From Microbacterium sp. ProA8 (GTDB lineage Bacteria; Actinomycetota; Actinomycetes; Actinomycetales; Microbacteriaceae): a stretch of 64,000 nucleotides of DNA. The DNA lies in NCBI RefSeq assembly GCF_039905635.1, contig NZ_CP157000.1, positions 1,612,001 to 1,676,000 of the forward strand. Reading direction: 5' to 3'. The notes beneath the pieces are model-generated. The model did not search any database. It was not told the DNA's origin and saw nothing but the letters and a program-made list of their open reading frames with translations. Position numbers and translations under genes: made by a program. This document shows positions 33,554-43,324 of this stretch, piece by piece; position 1 is the first letter of the stretch, and each line of letters starts with the position of its first letter.

Positions 33554-33600
33554 CCGCCGGCGAACCCGCCGGCAGCTTCCACCCCACAACTGGAGGAAAA

Positions 33601-36363
33601 ATGCAACGCCCCGCGAAACTCGCCGCGTGCTCGGCGCTGGTGGGCACGGCTCTCGTGCTCGCCGCCGTCGTCCCCGCCGCGGCATCCGGTCCTGCCCCTT
33701 CCGCGGCCGCCGCTCCGGCCGCCTCGGCGCCGGAGTCCGACACGCCGAAGCTGATCGACGGCATCGCCGAGCCGACCGACGCCCAGGGACCCGCCGACAA
33801 GGCCGCCCTGGCACACCTCAAGGCGAAGAAGGACCGCTACCACATCCCGTCGGCCGAGACGAATCTCGTCGTGACCGACGTGACCGAGGTCGGCAGCGAC
33901 GAGACCGTGCGCTTCACACAGCAGCACGGAGGCGTCGAGGTGCTCGGCGGACAGTACATCGTGCGCATGAAGAAGAAGGATGCCGAGCGGATCGTCACGG
34001 GAACCTCGGGGCAGTACTTCACCGACCTGACCGTCGGCGTCGAACCCAAGATCTCCTCGGAACTCGCCGTGGCGCGTGCGGTTCAGGCGGTGCAGTACGG
34101 CGGGAAGGCCGCGGGCACCGTCGGCGGCGAGACGAAGGCTACGCTCACCGGGTCGGACCAGGGTCTGGTCGTGCTGCCGCAGGGTGCGGGCGTCCTCACG
34201 CGACACGTGACCGTGCGCGGCACGGATGCCACGGGCGCCCCGGTCGTGCAGGAGGTGTACATCGAGGCGACGACCGGCTTCCCGACGCTGCAGTACAGCG
34301 GCATCCAGACCTTCGGAATCGCGGGGGCCGCCGCCCCCGCCGCTGCGGTCACAGCCGCGACCGACGAGGGCACCGGGGCGGACGGCACGGGCACGCTGCT
34401 CACCGGTGTCGATGTGCCGGTCAACCTCACCCAGGACGCGGCGAGCGGCGCGTTCCTGCTGCGCGACACGACCCGCCCGGGCACCCCCATCGAGACGTAC
34501 GACGCCTCGGGCGTCGTGGGCTACTCGTACCCGAACGGAACGATCCCCGCCGGTGCCGCGCTCGCCTCGTCGCCGACGGCAGCGCTCGGGGCCGAGCTGA
34601 CCACCATGGGGGCCGTCGATGCCCACTGGGGCGCCGGTCAGGTGTACGACTACTTCAAGAACCGCCTCGGGCGCGACAGCATCGACGGCAAAGGCCAGGA
34701 GATCCGCTCGATCGTCGGCCTCGTCGAGTGGGAGGGCGGGACGACCTGGAACCAGGCCTACTGGGACGGGTACCAGATGGCGTACGGCGCCGGCGACGGC
34801 TGGAGCTTCAAACCGTTCACGGCCGACCTCGACGTGCAGGGCCACGAGCTCACCCACGGCGTCGTCCAGCACACGGCGGGACTCGTGTACGTCGGTCAGT
34901 CCGGTGCCCTGAACGAGGCGTTCGCCGACTACTTCGGCAATGCGATCGACGTCGATGCGACGGGCACGCCCCTCAGCGACCCGAACGCGAGCCTCCTCGG
35001 CGAAGACCTCTGCTACGCCGCGTCGCCGACGGCGTGCGCGCTGCGCGACCTCGACGACGGCGCCGGCATCGACAACTTCGCCGGCTACCCGTACTTCTAC
35101 GATGCGGGCGGCGTCCACCTGAACTCGACGATCTTCGGCGGCGCGCTGTGGGACATCCGCGAGGCGCTCGGCGGCGAGACGGCGGACCCGATCGTGTACC
35201 GCGCCCTCACGGACTACCTGACTCCGCTCGACGGATTCACCCAGGCCCGCGATGCCGTGCTCGCGGCGGCGAAGGCTCAGGGTCTGAAGGGCAAGAACCT
35301 GAAGTCGGTGCAGGCGGCGTTCGACTCCCGGGGCATCGTGACCGGCTGGGAGAAGGAGCTCGGACGCGACGGGACCGTCCTCTTCGAGAACCTCACCGAC
35401 TACCGGGGGGTCTCGTGGGCGGGGGCCGGCGGCGGCTGGTGGACCATCGCGGACGTGCCGAGCCTCGACGGCTCGGGCTATCTCGGCATCTACGCGGGCA
35501 CGATCGACCGCAAGGTCAAGCCGGCCCTCGTGAGCACACCCGGAGAGTGGACCGATGTCTACCCCGACACCGACGGCAAGACCGTCGTGTGGATCCGGTT
35601 CTCGCCGGCAGGATCCCAGGTGATGGCGAAGTCGCTCGCGGGCGGCCCCGAGCGGGTCGTCTACACGACCCCGACGACCCTGTTCAATGTGCGCGTATCC
35701 GACGGTGTCGTGGCGTGGGACGGCCTCGACGAAGAAGGGGCCCGCCGAGTGGGCTTCGCGAAACTCGGCAGCGGCACCGCCACGCTCCTGCCCGGCACCG
35801 CGACCGGAGTGCCCGACATCACGGCCGGCAAGCTCGCGTACGCTCGCGAGTTCCCGACCGAGGTGTCGCTGCCCGACGGCACCTACACGCGGATCTTCAC
35901 CGCGGTGGAGGTGCTCGACGTCAACACCGGCGCGGTGATCGAGGTCGGCCCCCGGACGCAGGGGTCGATCATCCGTCCGACCATCGCGGGCGAGTCGGTC
36001 GTCTGGGGTGCCGACGACCGCAACGACCCCTACAGCGCGATCCGCAAGGCCCCGGTCGCGGGCGGCACGTGGAGCGACATCGTGCCGGAGAGCAACGTCG
36101 GCGGACTGCACATCCACGATCTCGTCGCGACGTCGACGACGATCACGGTGACGTCCGAGGGTGACAGCGAGCGCCTGGGCGGCGGGGTTCCGGCCCTGCT
36201 GCAGTACACGCTCGACGGAAAGTCGCTCGGCAAGGTGACGTGCAGCTCGGGCTTCACCGACCGTGCCGCCGCCGATACCGGCTCGACGGTCGTCTGGGTC
36301 GACACGGCCACGTCGTACGACACGCTCGTGATGCGGACCACTCCGGCAGGCACCTGCTCCTGA
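33601..36363 (+). CDS. Secreted M4 (thermolysin family) metalloprotease with C-terminal propeller-like region
   Basis: 920 aa. Signal peptide KLAACSALVGTALVLAAVVP ending AAASG; FTP/PepSY-type propeptide (residues about 60-230, RFTQQHGGVEVLGGQYIV); M4 catalytic domain with DVQGHELTHGVVQHTAGL (zinc His415 and His419, Glu416) and GALNEAFADYFGN (third ligand Glu, Asp), plus GGVHLNSTIFGGALWDI. Residues about 590-920 add a repeated beta region (GWWTIADVPSLDG, VVWIRFSPAG, VVAWDGLD, VVWGADDRND), resembling a TolB-type propeller, not normal for short thermolysins. ATG 33601 follows GGAGG at 4 nt. 47 nt after the S8 gene, so probably one operon. Confidence 0.93.
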   Translation: MQRPAKLAACSALVGTALVLAAVVPAAASGPAPSAAAAPAASAPESDTPKLIDGIAEPTDAQGPADKAALAHLKAKKDRYHIPSAETNLVVTDVTEVGSDETVRFTQQHGGVEVLGGQYIVRMKKKDAERIVTGTSGQYFTDLTVGVEPKISSELAVARAVQAVQYGGKAAGTVGGETKATLTGSDQGLVVLPQGAGVLTRHVTVRGTDATGAPVVQEVYIEATTGFPTLQYSGIQTFGIAGAAAPAAAVTAATDEGTGADGTGTLLTGVDVPVNLTQDAASGAFLLRDTTRPGTPIETYDASGVVGYSYPNGTIPAGAALASSPTAALGAELTTMGAVDAHWGAGQVYDYFKNRLGRDSIDGKGQEIRSIVGLVEWEGGTTWNQAYWDGYQMAYGAGDGWSFKPFTADLDVQGHELTHGVVQHTAGLVYVGQSGALNEAFADYFGNAIDVDATGTPLSDPNASLLGEDLCYAASPTACALRDLDDGAGIDNFAGYPYFYDAGGVHLNSTIFGGALWDIREALGGETADPIVYRALTDYLTPLDGFTQARDAVLAAAKAQGLKGKNLKSVQAAFDSRGIVTGWEKELGRDGTVLFENLTDYRGVSWAGAGGGWWTIADVPSLDGSGYLGIYAGTIDRKVKPALVSTPGEWTDVYPDTDGKTVVWIRFSPAGSQVMAKSLAGGPERVVYTTPTTLFNVRVSDGVVAWDGLDEEGARRVGFAKLGSGTATLLPGTATGVPDITAGKLAYAREFPTEVSLPDGTYTRIFTAVEVLDVNTGAVIEVGPRTQGSIIRPTIAGESVVWGADDRNDPYSAIRKAPVAGGTWSDIVPESNVGGLHIHDLVATSTTITVTSEGDSERLGGGVPALLQYTLDGKSLGKVTCSSGFTDRAAADTGSTVVWVDTATSYDTLVMRTTPAGTCS

Positions 36364-36377
36364 TCCGCTGACACCGG

Positions 36378-36414
36378 AGGGGATGGATGCCGCGCCCCGC
36401 GGCATCCATCCCCT
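36378..36414 (+). terminator. Strong hairpin terminator of the protease operon
   Basis: GGGGATGGATGCCGCG (36379-36394) pairs perfectly with CGCGGCATCCATCCCC (36398-36413); one flanking A-T pair makes 17 bp, loop CCC. It lies 15 nt after the M4 stop. Confidence 0.8.
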
Positions 36415-36480
36415 TCGCATGCGTGCGGGCACGCAGACCGAGGGAGGAGTGGCGAGCCTCCGAGCCGATAACCTGAAGGC

Positions 36481-37458
36481 ATGACGCATACGGGAAACCC
36501 ATTCGGACAGGTTCTCGTCGCGCTCGTCACTCCGATGACGGCCGACGGCGAAGTCGATTGGCCCGCTGTCGAGAAGCACATCGACGACGTCATCGGCGCG
36601 GGCGCCGACGGCATCGTCGTCACCGGCACCACGGGCGAGACGTCGACCCTCACCGACGCGGAGAAGATCCGTCTCGTCGAGGTCGGCAAGGATGTCGCAG
36701 CGGGGCGGGCCAAGATCATCACCGGCGGCGGCTCCAACGAGACGGCGCACGCGATCGAGCTCTACAAGGCCAGCGAGAAGGCCGGCGCCGACGCCATCAT
36801 GATCGTGACGCCGTACTACAACAAGCCCACGCAGGCCGGAATCCTCACGCACTTCCGCCTCGTCGCCGACGCCACCGATCTGCCCGTGATCCTCTACGAC
36901 ATCCCGGGCCGCACGGGCGTGCCGATCCGGTACGAGACGATCCTGCGCCTCGCCAAGCACCCGAACATCCTCGCCATCAAGGATGCCAAGGGCGACTTCA
37001 GCGAGGTCAGCCGCGTGCTCAACCAGACCGACCTGATGTACTTCTCGGGCGACGACCCCAACGTGCTGCCGCACCTCGCGATCGGCGCGGTGGGTCTCAT
37101 CGGCGTCACCGCGAACATCGCGCCGGCGCCGTACCGTGCCATCGTCGATGCCGTGAACGCCGGCGACCTGAAGACGGCGACCGCGGCGCACATGCAGCTC
37201 GAGCCCCTCGTGCGCGCTGTCATGACGCACGTGCCCGGCACCGTGTCGGCGAAGTACATCCTGCACGGCCTCGGCCGCATCGGCAGTCCGCGCGTGCGCC
37301 TGCCGCTCGTGGGGCCGGAGGAGTGGGAGGCCGCCAAGATCGAGGACGAGCTCGCCCTCGTGACGGGTGTCCCCGGCGCAGATTTCTCGAATTTCCGTCC
37401 CGACCGCAACGCCGCCGCCGGCGGCGCCCTGCCGAAGGTCTCAGGCACGACGAGATGA
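36481..37458 (+). CDS. dapA: 4-hydroxy-tetrahydrodipicolinate synthase
   Basis: 325 aa TIM barrel condensing pyruvate and aspartate semialdehyde, first step of the DAP/lysine branch. VLVALVTPMTADGEVDW, GTTGETSTLTDAEK (the GTTGE pyruvate-carboxylate site), YYNKPTQAGI (catalytic Tyr), and ILAIKDAKGDF with the Schiff-base Lys167. TAACCT ends 6 nt before the ATG and GAAGG lies between, so both leaderless and led initiation are possible. A GCCGTCGCC/GGCGACGGC hairpin separates it from rnj. Confidence 0.96.
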   Translation: MTHTGNPFGQVLVALVTPMTADGEVDWPAVEKHIDDVIGAGADGIVVTGTTGETSTLTDAEKIRLVEVGKDVAAGRAKIITGGGSNETAHAIELYKASEKAGADAIMIVTPYYNKPTQAGILTHFRLVADATDLPVILYDIPGRTGVPIRYETILRLAKHPNILAIKDAKGDFSEVSRVLNQTDLMYFSGDDPNVLPHLAIGAVGLIGVTANIAPAPYRAIVDAVNAGDLKTATAAHMQLEPLVRAVMTHVPGTVSAKYILHGLGRIGSPRVRLPLVGPEEWEAAKIEDELALVTGVPGADFSNFRPDRNAAAGGALPKVSGTTR

Positions 37459-37464
37459 CGAAGT

Positions 37465-37487
37465 GCCGTCGCCGATCGGGCGACGGC
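37465..37487 (+). terminator. Hairpin between dapA and rnj
   Basis: GCCGTCGCC (37465-37473) with GGCGACGGC (37479-37487), 9-bp perfect stem and a 5-nt loop, just after the dapA stop. No T-run; may attenuate or process rather than stop transcription into rnj. Confidence 0.5.
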
Positions 37488-37530
37488 GCGATGATGAACG
37501 GATGCCGCGGCATCCGGAGGAGGCTTCACA

Positions 37531-39207
37531 ATGCCCACCACCCCGTACGACCCGCCGGAGCTCGAAGCGGGCACCCTCCGGGTCGTCCCGCTCGGCGGCC
37601 TCGGCGAGGTCGGCCGCAACATGACCGTCTTCGAGTACGGCGGCAAGCTGCTGGTGGTCGACTGCGGCGTGCTGTTCCCTGAGGAGCACCAGCCCGGCGT
37701 CGACCTGATCCTGCCGGATTTCGAGCCCATCAAGGGGCGCCTCGACGACATCGTCGGCGTCGTGCTCACGCACGGCCACGAGGACCACATCGGCGCCGTG
37801 CCCTACCTGCTGAAGCTCAAGAGCGACATCCCCATCGTGGGCTCGGGCCTGACCCTGGCGCTGACCGAGGCGAAGCTCAAGGAGCACCGTATCCGGCCCT
37901 ACAGCCTCACGGTCGCCGAGGGCCAGCGCGAGAACCTCGGCCCGTTCGAGCTCGAGTTCATCGCGGTGAACCACTCGATCCCCGATGCACTGGCCGTCGC
38001 GATCCGCACCCCCGCGGGCACCGTGCTCGCGACCGGCGACTTCAAGATGGACCAGCTGCCGCTCGACGGCCGCCTCACCGACCTGCGCGCGTTCGCGCGG
38101 CTGGGGGAGGAGGGCGTGGACCTGTTCCTCGTCGACTCCACGAACGCCGACGTTCCCGGCTTCACGCCGCTGGAGCGCTCGATCGGGCCCGTGCTCGACC
38201 AGGTCATCGGCAAGGCGCCGCGCCGGGTGATCGTGGCGAGCTTCTCCAGCCACGTGCACCGCGTGCAGCAGGTTCTCGACGCCGCGGCCGCCCACGGCCG
38301 GCGCGTGGCCCTGCTCGGCCGCAGCATGCTCCGCAACATGACGATCGCCGAGGACCTCGGCTACCTGCACGTGCCTGAGGGCGTGCTCATCGACTACAAG
38401 AAGGCGCGCGACCTCCCCGACGACCGGATCGTCTACATGTCGACCGGCTCGCAGGGCGAGCCGATGGCCGTGCTCAGCCGCATGGCGAACCTCGACCACG
38501 CGATCGAGCCCGGTCCGGGCGACACCGTCATCCTGGCGTCGAGCCTCATCCCGGGCAACGAGAACGCGGTCTACCGCGTCATCGACGGCCTCACCAAGCT
38601 GGGTGCGAACGTCGTGCACAAGGGCAATGCCAAGGTGCACGTCTCCGGCCACGCCGCCGCCGGCGAACTGCTGTACTGCTACAACATCCTGAAGCCGAAG
38701 AACGTGCTGCCCGTGCACGGCGAGTACCGCCACCTCATGGCGAACGCGCGCCTCGCCCAGGACACCGGTATCGCGCCCGAGCGCACTCTGCTCGCCGAGA
38801 ACGGCACCGTCATCGACCTCAAGGACGGCGAGGCCCGCATGGTCGGCCAGCTCGACCTCGGGTTCGTCTACGTCGACGGGTCGACCGTCGGCGAGATCAC
38901 GGATGCCGACCTCAAGGATCGCCGGATCCTCGGCGAAGAGGGCTTCATCTCGGTGATCGTGGTGGTCGACGCCTCGACCGGCAAGGTCATCTCGGGTCCC
39001 GAGATCCACGCGCGCGGGTTCGCCGAGGACGATGCGGTGTTCGAAGCCGTCAAGCCGAAGATCGCCGCAGCCCTCACCGAGGCTGCTCAGTCGGGCGTCC
39101 GCGATCCGCACGCGCTGTCGCAGATCGTGCGCCGCACGATCGGCCGCTGGGTCAACCAGTCCCTGCGCCGCCGGCCGATGATCGTCCCGCTCGTGATCGA
39201 AGCGTAG
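37531..39207 (+). CDS. rnj: Ribonuclease J
   Basis: 558 aa metallo-beta-lactamase/beta-CASP ribonuclease with endo- and 5'-exonuclease activity in mRNA decay and rRNA maturation. VVPLGGLGEVGRNMTVFEY at the N-terminus; HGHEDH (residues 81-86) is the zinc motif; ATGDFKMD and VDSTNAD continue the metal site; SFSSHVHRVQQ and STGSQGEPMAVLSRMA are beta-CASP motifs; HVSGHAA and VHGEYRHL follow; an RNase J C-terminal domain ends it. dapA-rnj-ftsK is the usual actinobacterial order. Confidence 0.96.
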   Translation: MPTTPYDPPELEAGTLRVVPLGGLGEVGRNMTVFEYGGKLLVVDCGVLFPEEHQPGVDLILPDFEPIKGRLDDIVGVVLTHGHEDHIGAVPYLLKLKSDIPIVGSGLTLALTEAKLKEHRIRPYSLTVAEGQRENLGPFELEFIAVNHSIPDALAVAIRTPAGTVLATGDFKMDQLPLDGRLTDLRAFARLGEEGVDLFLVDSTNADVPGFTPLERSIGPVLDQVIGKAPRRVIVASFSSHVHRVQQVLDAAAAHGRRVALLGRSMLRNMTIAEDLGYLHVPEGVLIDYKKARDLPDDRIVYMSTGSQGEPMAVLSRMANLDHAIEPGPGDTVILASSLIPGNENAVYRVIDGLTKLGANVVHKGNAKVHVSGHAAAGELLYCYNILKPKNVLPVHGEYRHLMANARLAQDTGIAPERTLLAENGTVIDLKDGEARMVGQLDLGFVYVDGSTVGEITDADLKDRRILGEEGFISVIVVVDASTGKVISGPEIHARGFAEDDAVFEAVKPKIAAALTEAAQSGVRDPHALSQIVRRTIGRWVNQSLRRRPMIVPLVIEA

Positions 39208-39252
39208 CGAGATCACCATCGGGCGGAGTATCGAAGCGTAGGCCTCGGCCTC

Positions 39253-39323
39253 GCCGAGACCGGGGATTCTCGCCGAGACAGAGGGCGTCGCCCTCGGTCT
39301 GGCCCGGATTCCCCGGTCTCGGC
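39253..39323. repeat. Nested inverted repeat after rnj
   Basis: Outer arms GCCGAGACCGGGGA (39253-39266) and TCCCCGGTCTCGGC (39310-39323) match perfectly; inside lies GAGGGC-GTC-GCCCTC (39281-39295). The 71-nt unit can form a two-level cruciform and probably ends the rnj transcript. CGAGACC-type arms also look like an intergenic repeat family. The 175-nt gap holds no gene. Confidence 0.6.
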
Positions 39324-39382
39324 CGCGGCGACGTCGCCACGAGTGTCATCGCCTGTAACACACGCGCCGTAGCATCAGCCTC

Positions 39383-39877
39383 GTGGCCTCTTCGTTCCGC
39401 ATCCGCCCCGCCGTGGCGGCCGACGGCGCGTTCCTCGGCGACATGGTGGTCGAGGCCGCGAACTGGCGCCAGGGCGGTGCGCGACCGCGACACGAGGTGA
39501 TGGACGGCGCGGATCACCGTCGCTACGTCGCCGGCTGGACACGGCCCGGCGACGCGGGGTTCGTCGCGGAGGACTCCATCGGGCAGCCGGTGGGGGCGGC
39601 GTGGTACCGGATGCTGCCCCGCAGCGACCCGGGATTCGGATACGTCGGCACGGGTGTGCCCGAGCTCATCATCGGCGTGCGCCCCATCTGGCGGGCGCAC
39701 GGCGTGGGTCGTGCCCTGCTGCAGGAGCTCTGCGAGCACGCGCGATCAGCCGGCTACGCGCGCATCAGCCTGAGTGTCGAGCGGGGCAACTTCGCGTCGA
39801 CGCTCTATCGCAGCGAAGGCTTCGCGGTCGTCCGCAGCGGCGTCGGCCGCGACACGATGGTGAAGCGTCTGCGCTGA
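39383..39877 (+). CDS. GNAT family N-acetyltransferase
   Basis: 164 aa. [22 protein letters not shown] opens a GNAT fold; [25 protein letters not shown] is the acetyl-CoA binding segment (R-x-x-G-x-G/A) and [20 protein letters not shown] the final strand-helix. Substrate unknown. GTG 39383 has TAGCAT ending 7 nt upstream and no ribosome site. Confidence 0.88.
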   Translation: MASSFRIRPAVAADGAFLGDMVVEAANWRQGGARPRHEVMDGADHRRYVAGWTRPGDAGFVAEDSIGQPVGAAWYRMLPRSDPGFGYVGTGVPELIIGVRPIWRAHGVGRALLQELCEHARSAGYARISLSVERGNFASTLYRSEGFAVVRSGVGRDTMVKRLR

Positions 39878-39966
39878 GAATCCGCGGCATCCCGGCGCCC
39901 CGCGGGGTCGCGGGTCGGGCGGCGTGGTTGCCGCCGAATGTCGGCGGACCGGCCTACCGTGGGGGG

Positions 39967-42696
39967 ATGGCCAGGAGCTCAAGCCCGACCAAGGGGTCGC
40001 GCGCGTCTTCGAGCGCATCGACGAACACGCGCGCGAGCGCGTCGTCGACCGCGCGCAAGCCCGCCGCGAAGCCGGCACCCGCGCCCAAGCGCTACGTCGA
40101 TCAGCCGGAGCGGCCTCCCGTCATCGTGCGGGCCTGGCTGGGGCTCGCCCATGCGACCGGCGGCCTCTTCCGTGCGTTCGGTCCCGAGACCCTCGAGAAA
40201 GAACAGCGCCGCGACGGCTTCCCGTTCCTGCTCGTGCTGCTGGCGATCGCCGGCGCCGTCGACGAGTGGTTCTTCATCGGCAACGAGGTCGCCGCGACCA
40301 TCAGCGCCTACACGGTGGGTGCGGCCCTCGGCCGCGAGGCGTTCGTGCTCCCGGTGCTCCTGCTCATGCTCGCCGGCTGGATGTTCCGCCATCCGTCGTC
40401 GGTGCACGACAACGGGCGGGTCGGCATCGGCTTCGGGCTGCTCCTGGTCACGATCGCCGGCTTCTGCCATGTCGCCGGGGGCCGTCCCCAGCCGAATGCG
40501 GGACTCCCGGCGCTGAGTGAGGCGGGCGGGCTGTTCGGCTGGATGCTGGGCGAGCCCCTCGCTCTCATGCTCACCGACGTGGGCGCCTACATCGTGCTGT
40601 CGGTGCTGGCGGTGCTCAGCATCCTGATCATCACAAAGACGCCGCCGAATCGCATCGGCCGCCGCCTGGGCGAGCTGTACTCCTGGATGTTCGGCGCCGA
40701 GCTGCGGGAAGAGAAGTCGCCGGATGCCGCCGCCGCGGTGTCGGAAGACGAGGGCGACCCGTCCCTCCCGTTCTGGCGCCGCAACAAGACGGGCCGCGAG
40801 AAGGACCCGGTGGGCGGGCTCGGATCCCAGGATCTCACCGAGCTGCTGCCGGCGGGTGCGACCCAGGGCGGCTTCGAGCAGGCGATCGTGCCGCCCGTCA
40901 CGCCTCCGCCCGCGCCGGCGACCGACGCGCTCACCGAGGTCATCGACCCCGCGGTGCTGTCGGCCGCCAAAGCGGCCACCTCGTCGCGCACGTCGCTGCG
41001 CGACGACGCCCAGATCATCGAGGACGACGGCACGCTTCCGGGCCTCGACGGCATCGGCTCCGCCACCGCGGTCGATTCGCCCGCAGCCCCGTATCGGCTG
41101 CCTTCGGTCAACTCCCTCGCCGCCGGCTCGCCTCACGTGGCGCGCTCGCAGGCGAACGACGACACGGTGCGGGCGATCACGAGCGTGCTCGATCAGTTCT
41201 CCGTCGACGCGCGGGTGACGGGCTTCTCGCGCGGACCGACCGTGACGCAGTACGAGATCTCACTCGGCCCCGGCGTCAAGGTCGAGCGCATCACCGCGCT
41301 CACCAACAACATCGCGTACGCGGTCGCGTCGAACGAGGTGCGCATCCTCGCGCCCATCCCGGGCAAGAGCGCCATCGGCGTCGAGATCCCGAACGTCGAC
41401 CGTGAGATCGTGACGCTCGGCGACGTGCTGCGCTCGACCACCGCCGCCAACCAGACGCACCCGATGACCATCGGCGTGGGCAAGGACGTGGGCGGCGGCT
41501 ACGTGGTCGCGAACCTGGCCAAGATGCCCCACCTGCTCGTCGCGGGGTCGACCGGCTCCGGCAAGTCGAGCTTCGTGAACTCGATGATCACAAGCCTCCT
41601 CATGCGCGCCAAGCCCGCCGACGTGCGCATGGTGCTCATCGACCCCAAGCGGGTCGAACTGACGTCGTACGCGGGCGTGCCGCACCTCATCACCCCCATC
41701 ATCACGAACCCCAAGAAGGCCGCCGAGGCTCTGCAGTGGGTCGTGAAGGAGATGGACATGAGGTACGACGACCTCGCGTCCTTCGGCTTCCGTCACATCG
41801 ACGACTTCAACAAGGCGGTCGTGGCGGGCGAGATCACGCTGCCTCCGGGCAGCGAGCGGGTCCTGAAGCCGTACCCCTACCTGCTCGTCGTCGTCGACGA
41901 GCTCGCCGACCTGATGATGGTCGCGCCGCGCGACGTCGAGGACTCGATCGTCCGCATCACCCAGCTCGCCCGGGCCAGCGGCATCCATCTCGTCCTCGCG
42001 ACGCAGCGTCCGTCGGTCGACGTCGTCACCGGCCTCATCAAGGCCAACGTGCCGTCGCGGCTCGCGTTCGCGGTGACGAGCGTCACCGACTCCCGGGTCA
42101 TCCTCGATCAGCCCGGCGCCGACCGTCTGATCGGCCAGGGCGACGGCTTGTTCCTCCCGATGGGCGCGTCGAAGGCGATCCGCGTGCAGGGCGCGTGGGT
42201 GAGCGAGAAGGAGATCGAGTCGGTCGTCAAGCACGTGACGATGCAGGCGCGCCCCGAGTACCGCGCGGACGTCGCCGCGGTGACCGAGAAGAAAGAGATC
42301 GATGCCGACATCGGCGACGATCTCGAGCTGCTGCTGGCCGCCGCCGAGCTCGTGGTCTCGAGTCAGTTCGGCTCGACCTCGATGCTGCAGCGCAAGCTCC
42401 GCGTCGGCTTCGCCAAGGCAGGCCGACTCATGGACCTGCTCGAGTCGCGCGAGATCGTCGGGCCGTCCGAGGGCTCCAAGGCGCGGGACGTGCTGGTGAC
42501 CGTCGAGCAGCTGCCGTCGGTGCTCGCGCGCATGCGCGGCGACGACGTGCCGGCGGCGGCGCCTGCTCCAGCGGTGCCCCCGCCGGCGGACGACCCCTAT
42601 GGGACGGATGCCGTGACCTCGCAGTACGACGGCTATCCCGTGGTCGAGAGCGACGATGGCTCCGAGGACGCCTGGGGACTCACCGGCCGAGACTGA
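39967..42696 (+). CDS. ftsK: DNA translocase FtsK
   Basis: 909 aa. N-terminal basic, Ser/Ala-rich tail, then four to five membrane segments (residues about 85-230), a Pro/acidic linker, and the motor: [22 protein letters not shown] (alpha domain), Walker A GSTGSGKS (residues 527-534), [13 protein letters not shown], Walker [44 protein letters not shown], and the C-terminal gamma winged helix ([26 protein letters not shown]) that reads KOPS-like sites. Pumps DNA through the closing septum and activates dimer resolution. ATG 39967 is 6 nt after TACCGT; the frame is open far upstream but not coding. Confidence 0.96.
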   Translation: MARSSSPTKGSRASSSASTNTRASASSTARKPAAKPAPAPKRYVDQPERPPVIVRAWLGLAHATGGLFRAFGPETLEKEQRRDGFPFLLVLLAIAGAVDEWFFIGNEVAATISAYTVGAALGREAFVLPVLLLMLAGWMFRHPSSVHDNGRVGIGFGLLLVTIAGFCHVAGGRPQPNAGLPALSEAGGLFGWMLGEPLALMLTDVGAYIVLSVLAVLSILIITKTPPNRIGRRLGELYSWMFGAELREEKSPDAAAAVSEDEGDPSLPFWRRNKTGREKDPVGGLGSQDLTELLPAGATQGGFEQAIVPPVTPPPAPATDALTEVIDPAVLSAAKAATSSRTSLRDDAQIIEDDGTLPGLDGIGSATAVDSPAAPYRLPSVNSLAAGSPHVARSQANDDTVRAITSVLDQFSVDARVTGFSRGPTVTQYEISLGPGVKVERITALTNNIAYAVASNEVRILAPIPGKSAIGVEIPNVDREIVTLGDVLRSTTAANQTHPMTIGVGKDVGGGYVVANLAKMPHLLVAGSTGSGKSSFVNSMITSLLMRAKPADVRMVLIDPKRVELTSYAGVPHLITPIITNPKKAAEALQWVVKEMDMRYDDLASFGFRHIDDFNKAVVAGEITLPPGSERVLKPYPYLLVVVDELADLMMVAPRDVEDSIVRITQLARASGIHLVLATQRPSVDVVTGLIKANVPSRLAFAVTSVTDSRVILDQPGADRLIGQGDGLFLPMGASKAIRVQGAWVSEKEIESVVKHVTMQARPEYRADVAAVTEKKEIDADIGDDLELLLAAAELVVSSQFGSTSMLQRKLRVGFAKAGRLMDLLESREIVGPSEGSKARDVLVTVEQLPSVLARMRGDDVPAAAPAPAVPPPADDPYGTDAVTSQYDGYPVVESDDGSEDAWGLTGRD

Positions 42697-42751
42697 GGCG
42701 CTGTGCAGCGTCCGGCGCGGCCGGCGCCCTGCGCGCCGATAGGCTCGGGCC

Positions 42752-43324
42752 ATGGCCATCCCGCGGCAGCTGCCCAACGCGATCACGATCGTGCGCATCC
42801 TGTGCGCGCCGGTCTTCCTGTGGCTTCTCCTCGCCGACGGGGGAGCGGACGGCGCGCTGCGCTGGTGGGCGGCGGCACTGTTCATCGTCGCTATCGCGAC
42901 CGACGGGATCGACGGCTATCTCGCCCGCCGGCATGACATCGTCACGGATCTGGGCAAGCTGCTCGATCCCATCGCCGACAAGGTCCTCACCGGGTTCGCA
43001 TTCGTCGGACTGTCGATCCTCGGCGAGCTTCCCTGGTGGATCACGATCGTCGTCCTCATTCGCGAGATCGGCATCACGGTGTACCGGTTCATGGTGGTGA
43101 GCGACCACGTCCTCGCTGCGGCGTGGATGGGCAAGCTCAAGACACTCGCCCAGGGCATCGCGCTGTCGCTCGCGCTGCTGCCGCTGTGGACGCTCGTCGG
43201 CGAATGGATCTTCTGGGTGAACGGTGTGCTCATGACGATCGCCGTGATCCTCACGATCGCGAGCGGCATCGACTACATCGTGACCGAGCTGCGTGCCGCG
43301 CGCGCGAAGCGGAGGAACGCGTGA
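42752..43324 (+). CDS. pgsA: CDP-diacylglycerol-glycerol-3-phosphate 3-phosphatidyltransferase
   Basis: 190 aa integral membrane CDP-alcohol phosphotransferase making phosphatidylglycerol phosphate. The signature D-G-x2-A-R-x8-G-x3-D-x3-D is visible in TDGIDGYLARRHDIVTDLG and KLLDPIADK. ITIVRILCAPVFLWL opens it; about five membrane segments. Start ATG 42752 is 6 nt after TAGGCT. Its stop overlaps the GTG of the next gene (GTGA). Confidence 0.94.
   Translation: MAIPRQLPNAITIVRILCAPVFLWLLLADGGADGALRWWAAALFIVAIATDGIDGYLARRHDIVTDLGKLLDPIADKVLTGFAFVGLSILGELPWWITIVVLIREIGITVYRFMVVSDHVLAAAWMGKLKTLAQGIALSLALLPLWTLVGEWIFWVNGVLMTIAVILTIASGIDYIVTELRAARAKRRNA

Noticed and set aside
31690..33600. Open frame running from inside the S8 gene into the M4 gene, suggesting a longer M4 protein
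   Set aside because: The part before 33601 is an out-of-frame shadow of the S8 gene. ATG 33601 has GGAGG and begins a clean signal peptide.
29576..33814. A 1412-codon open frame antisense to the S8 protease gene
   Set aside because: High-GC codon bias on the sense strand keeps the antisense frame open. The translation is Arg/Val/Asp-rich without domains, while the sense strand has a full protease.
33517..37266. A 1249-codon open frame antisense to the M4 protease and dapA
   Set aside because: Same GC artefact; it spans two well-supported genes and an intergenic terminator.
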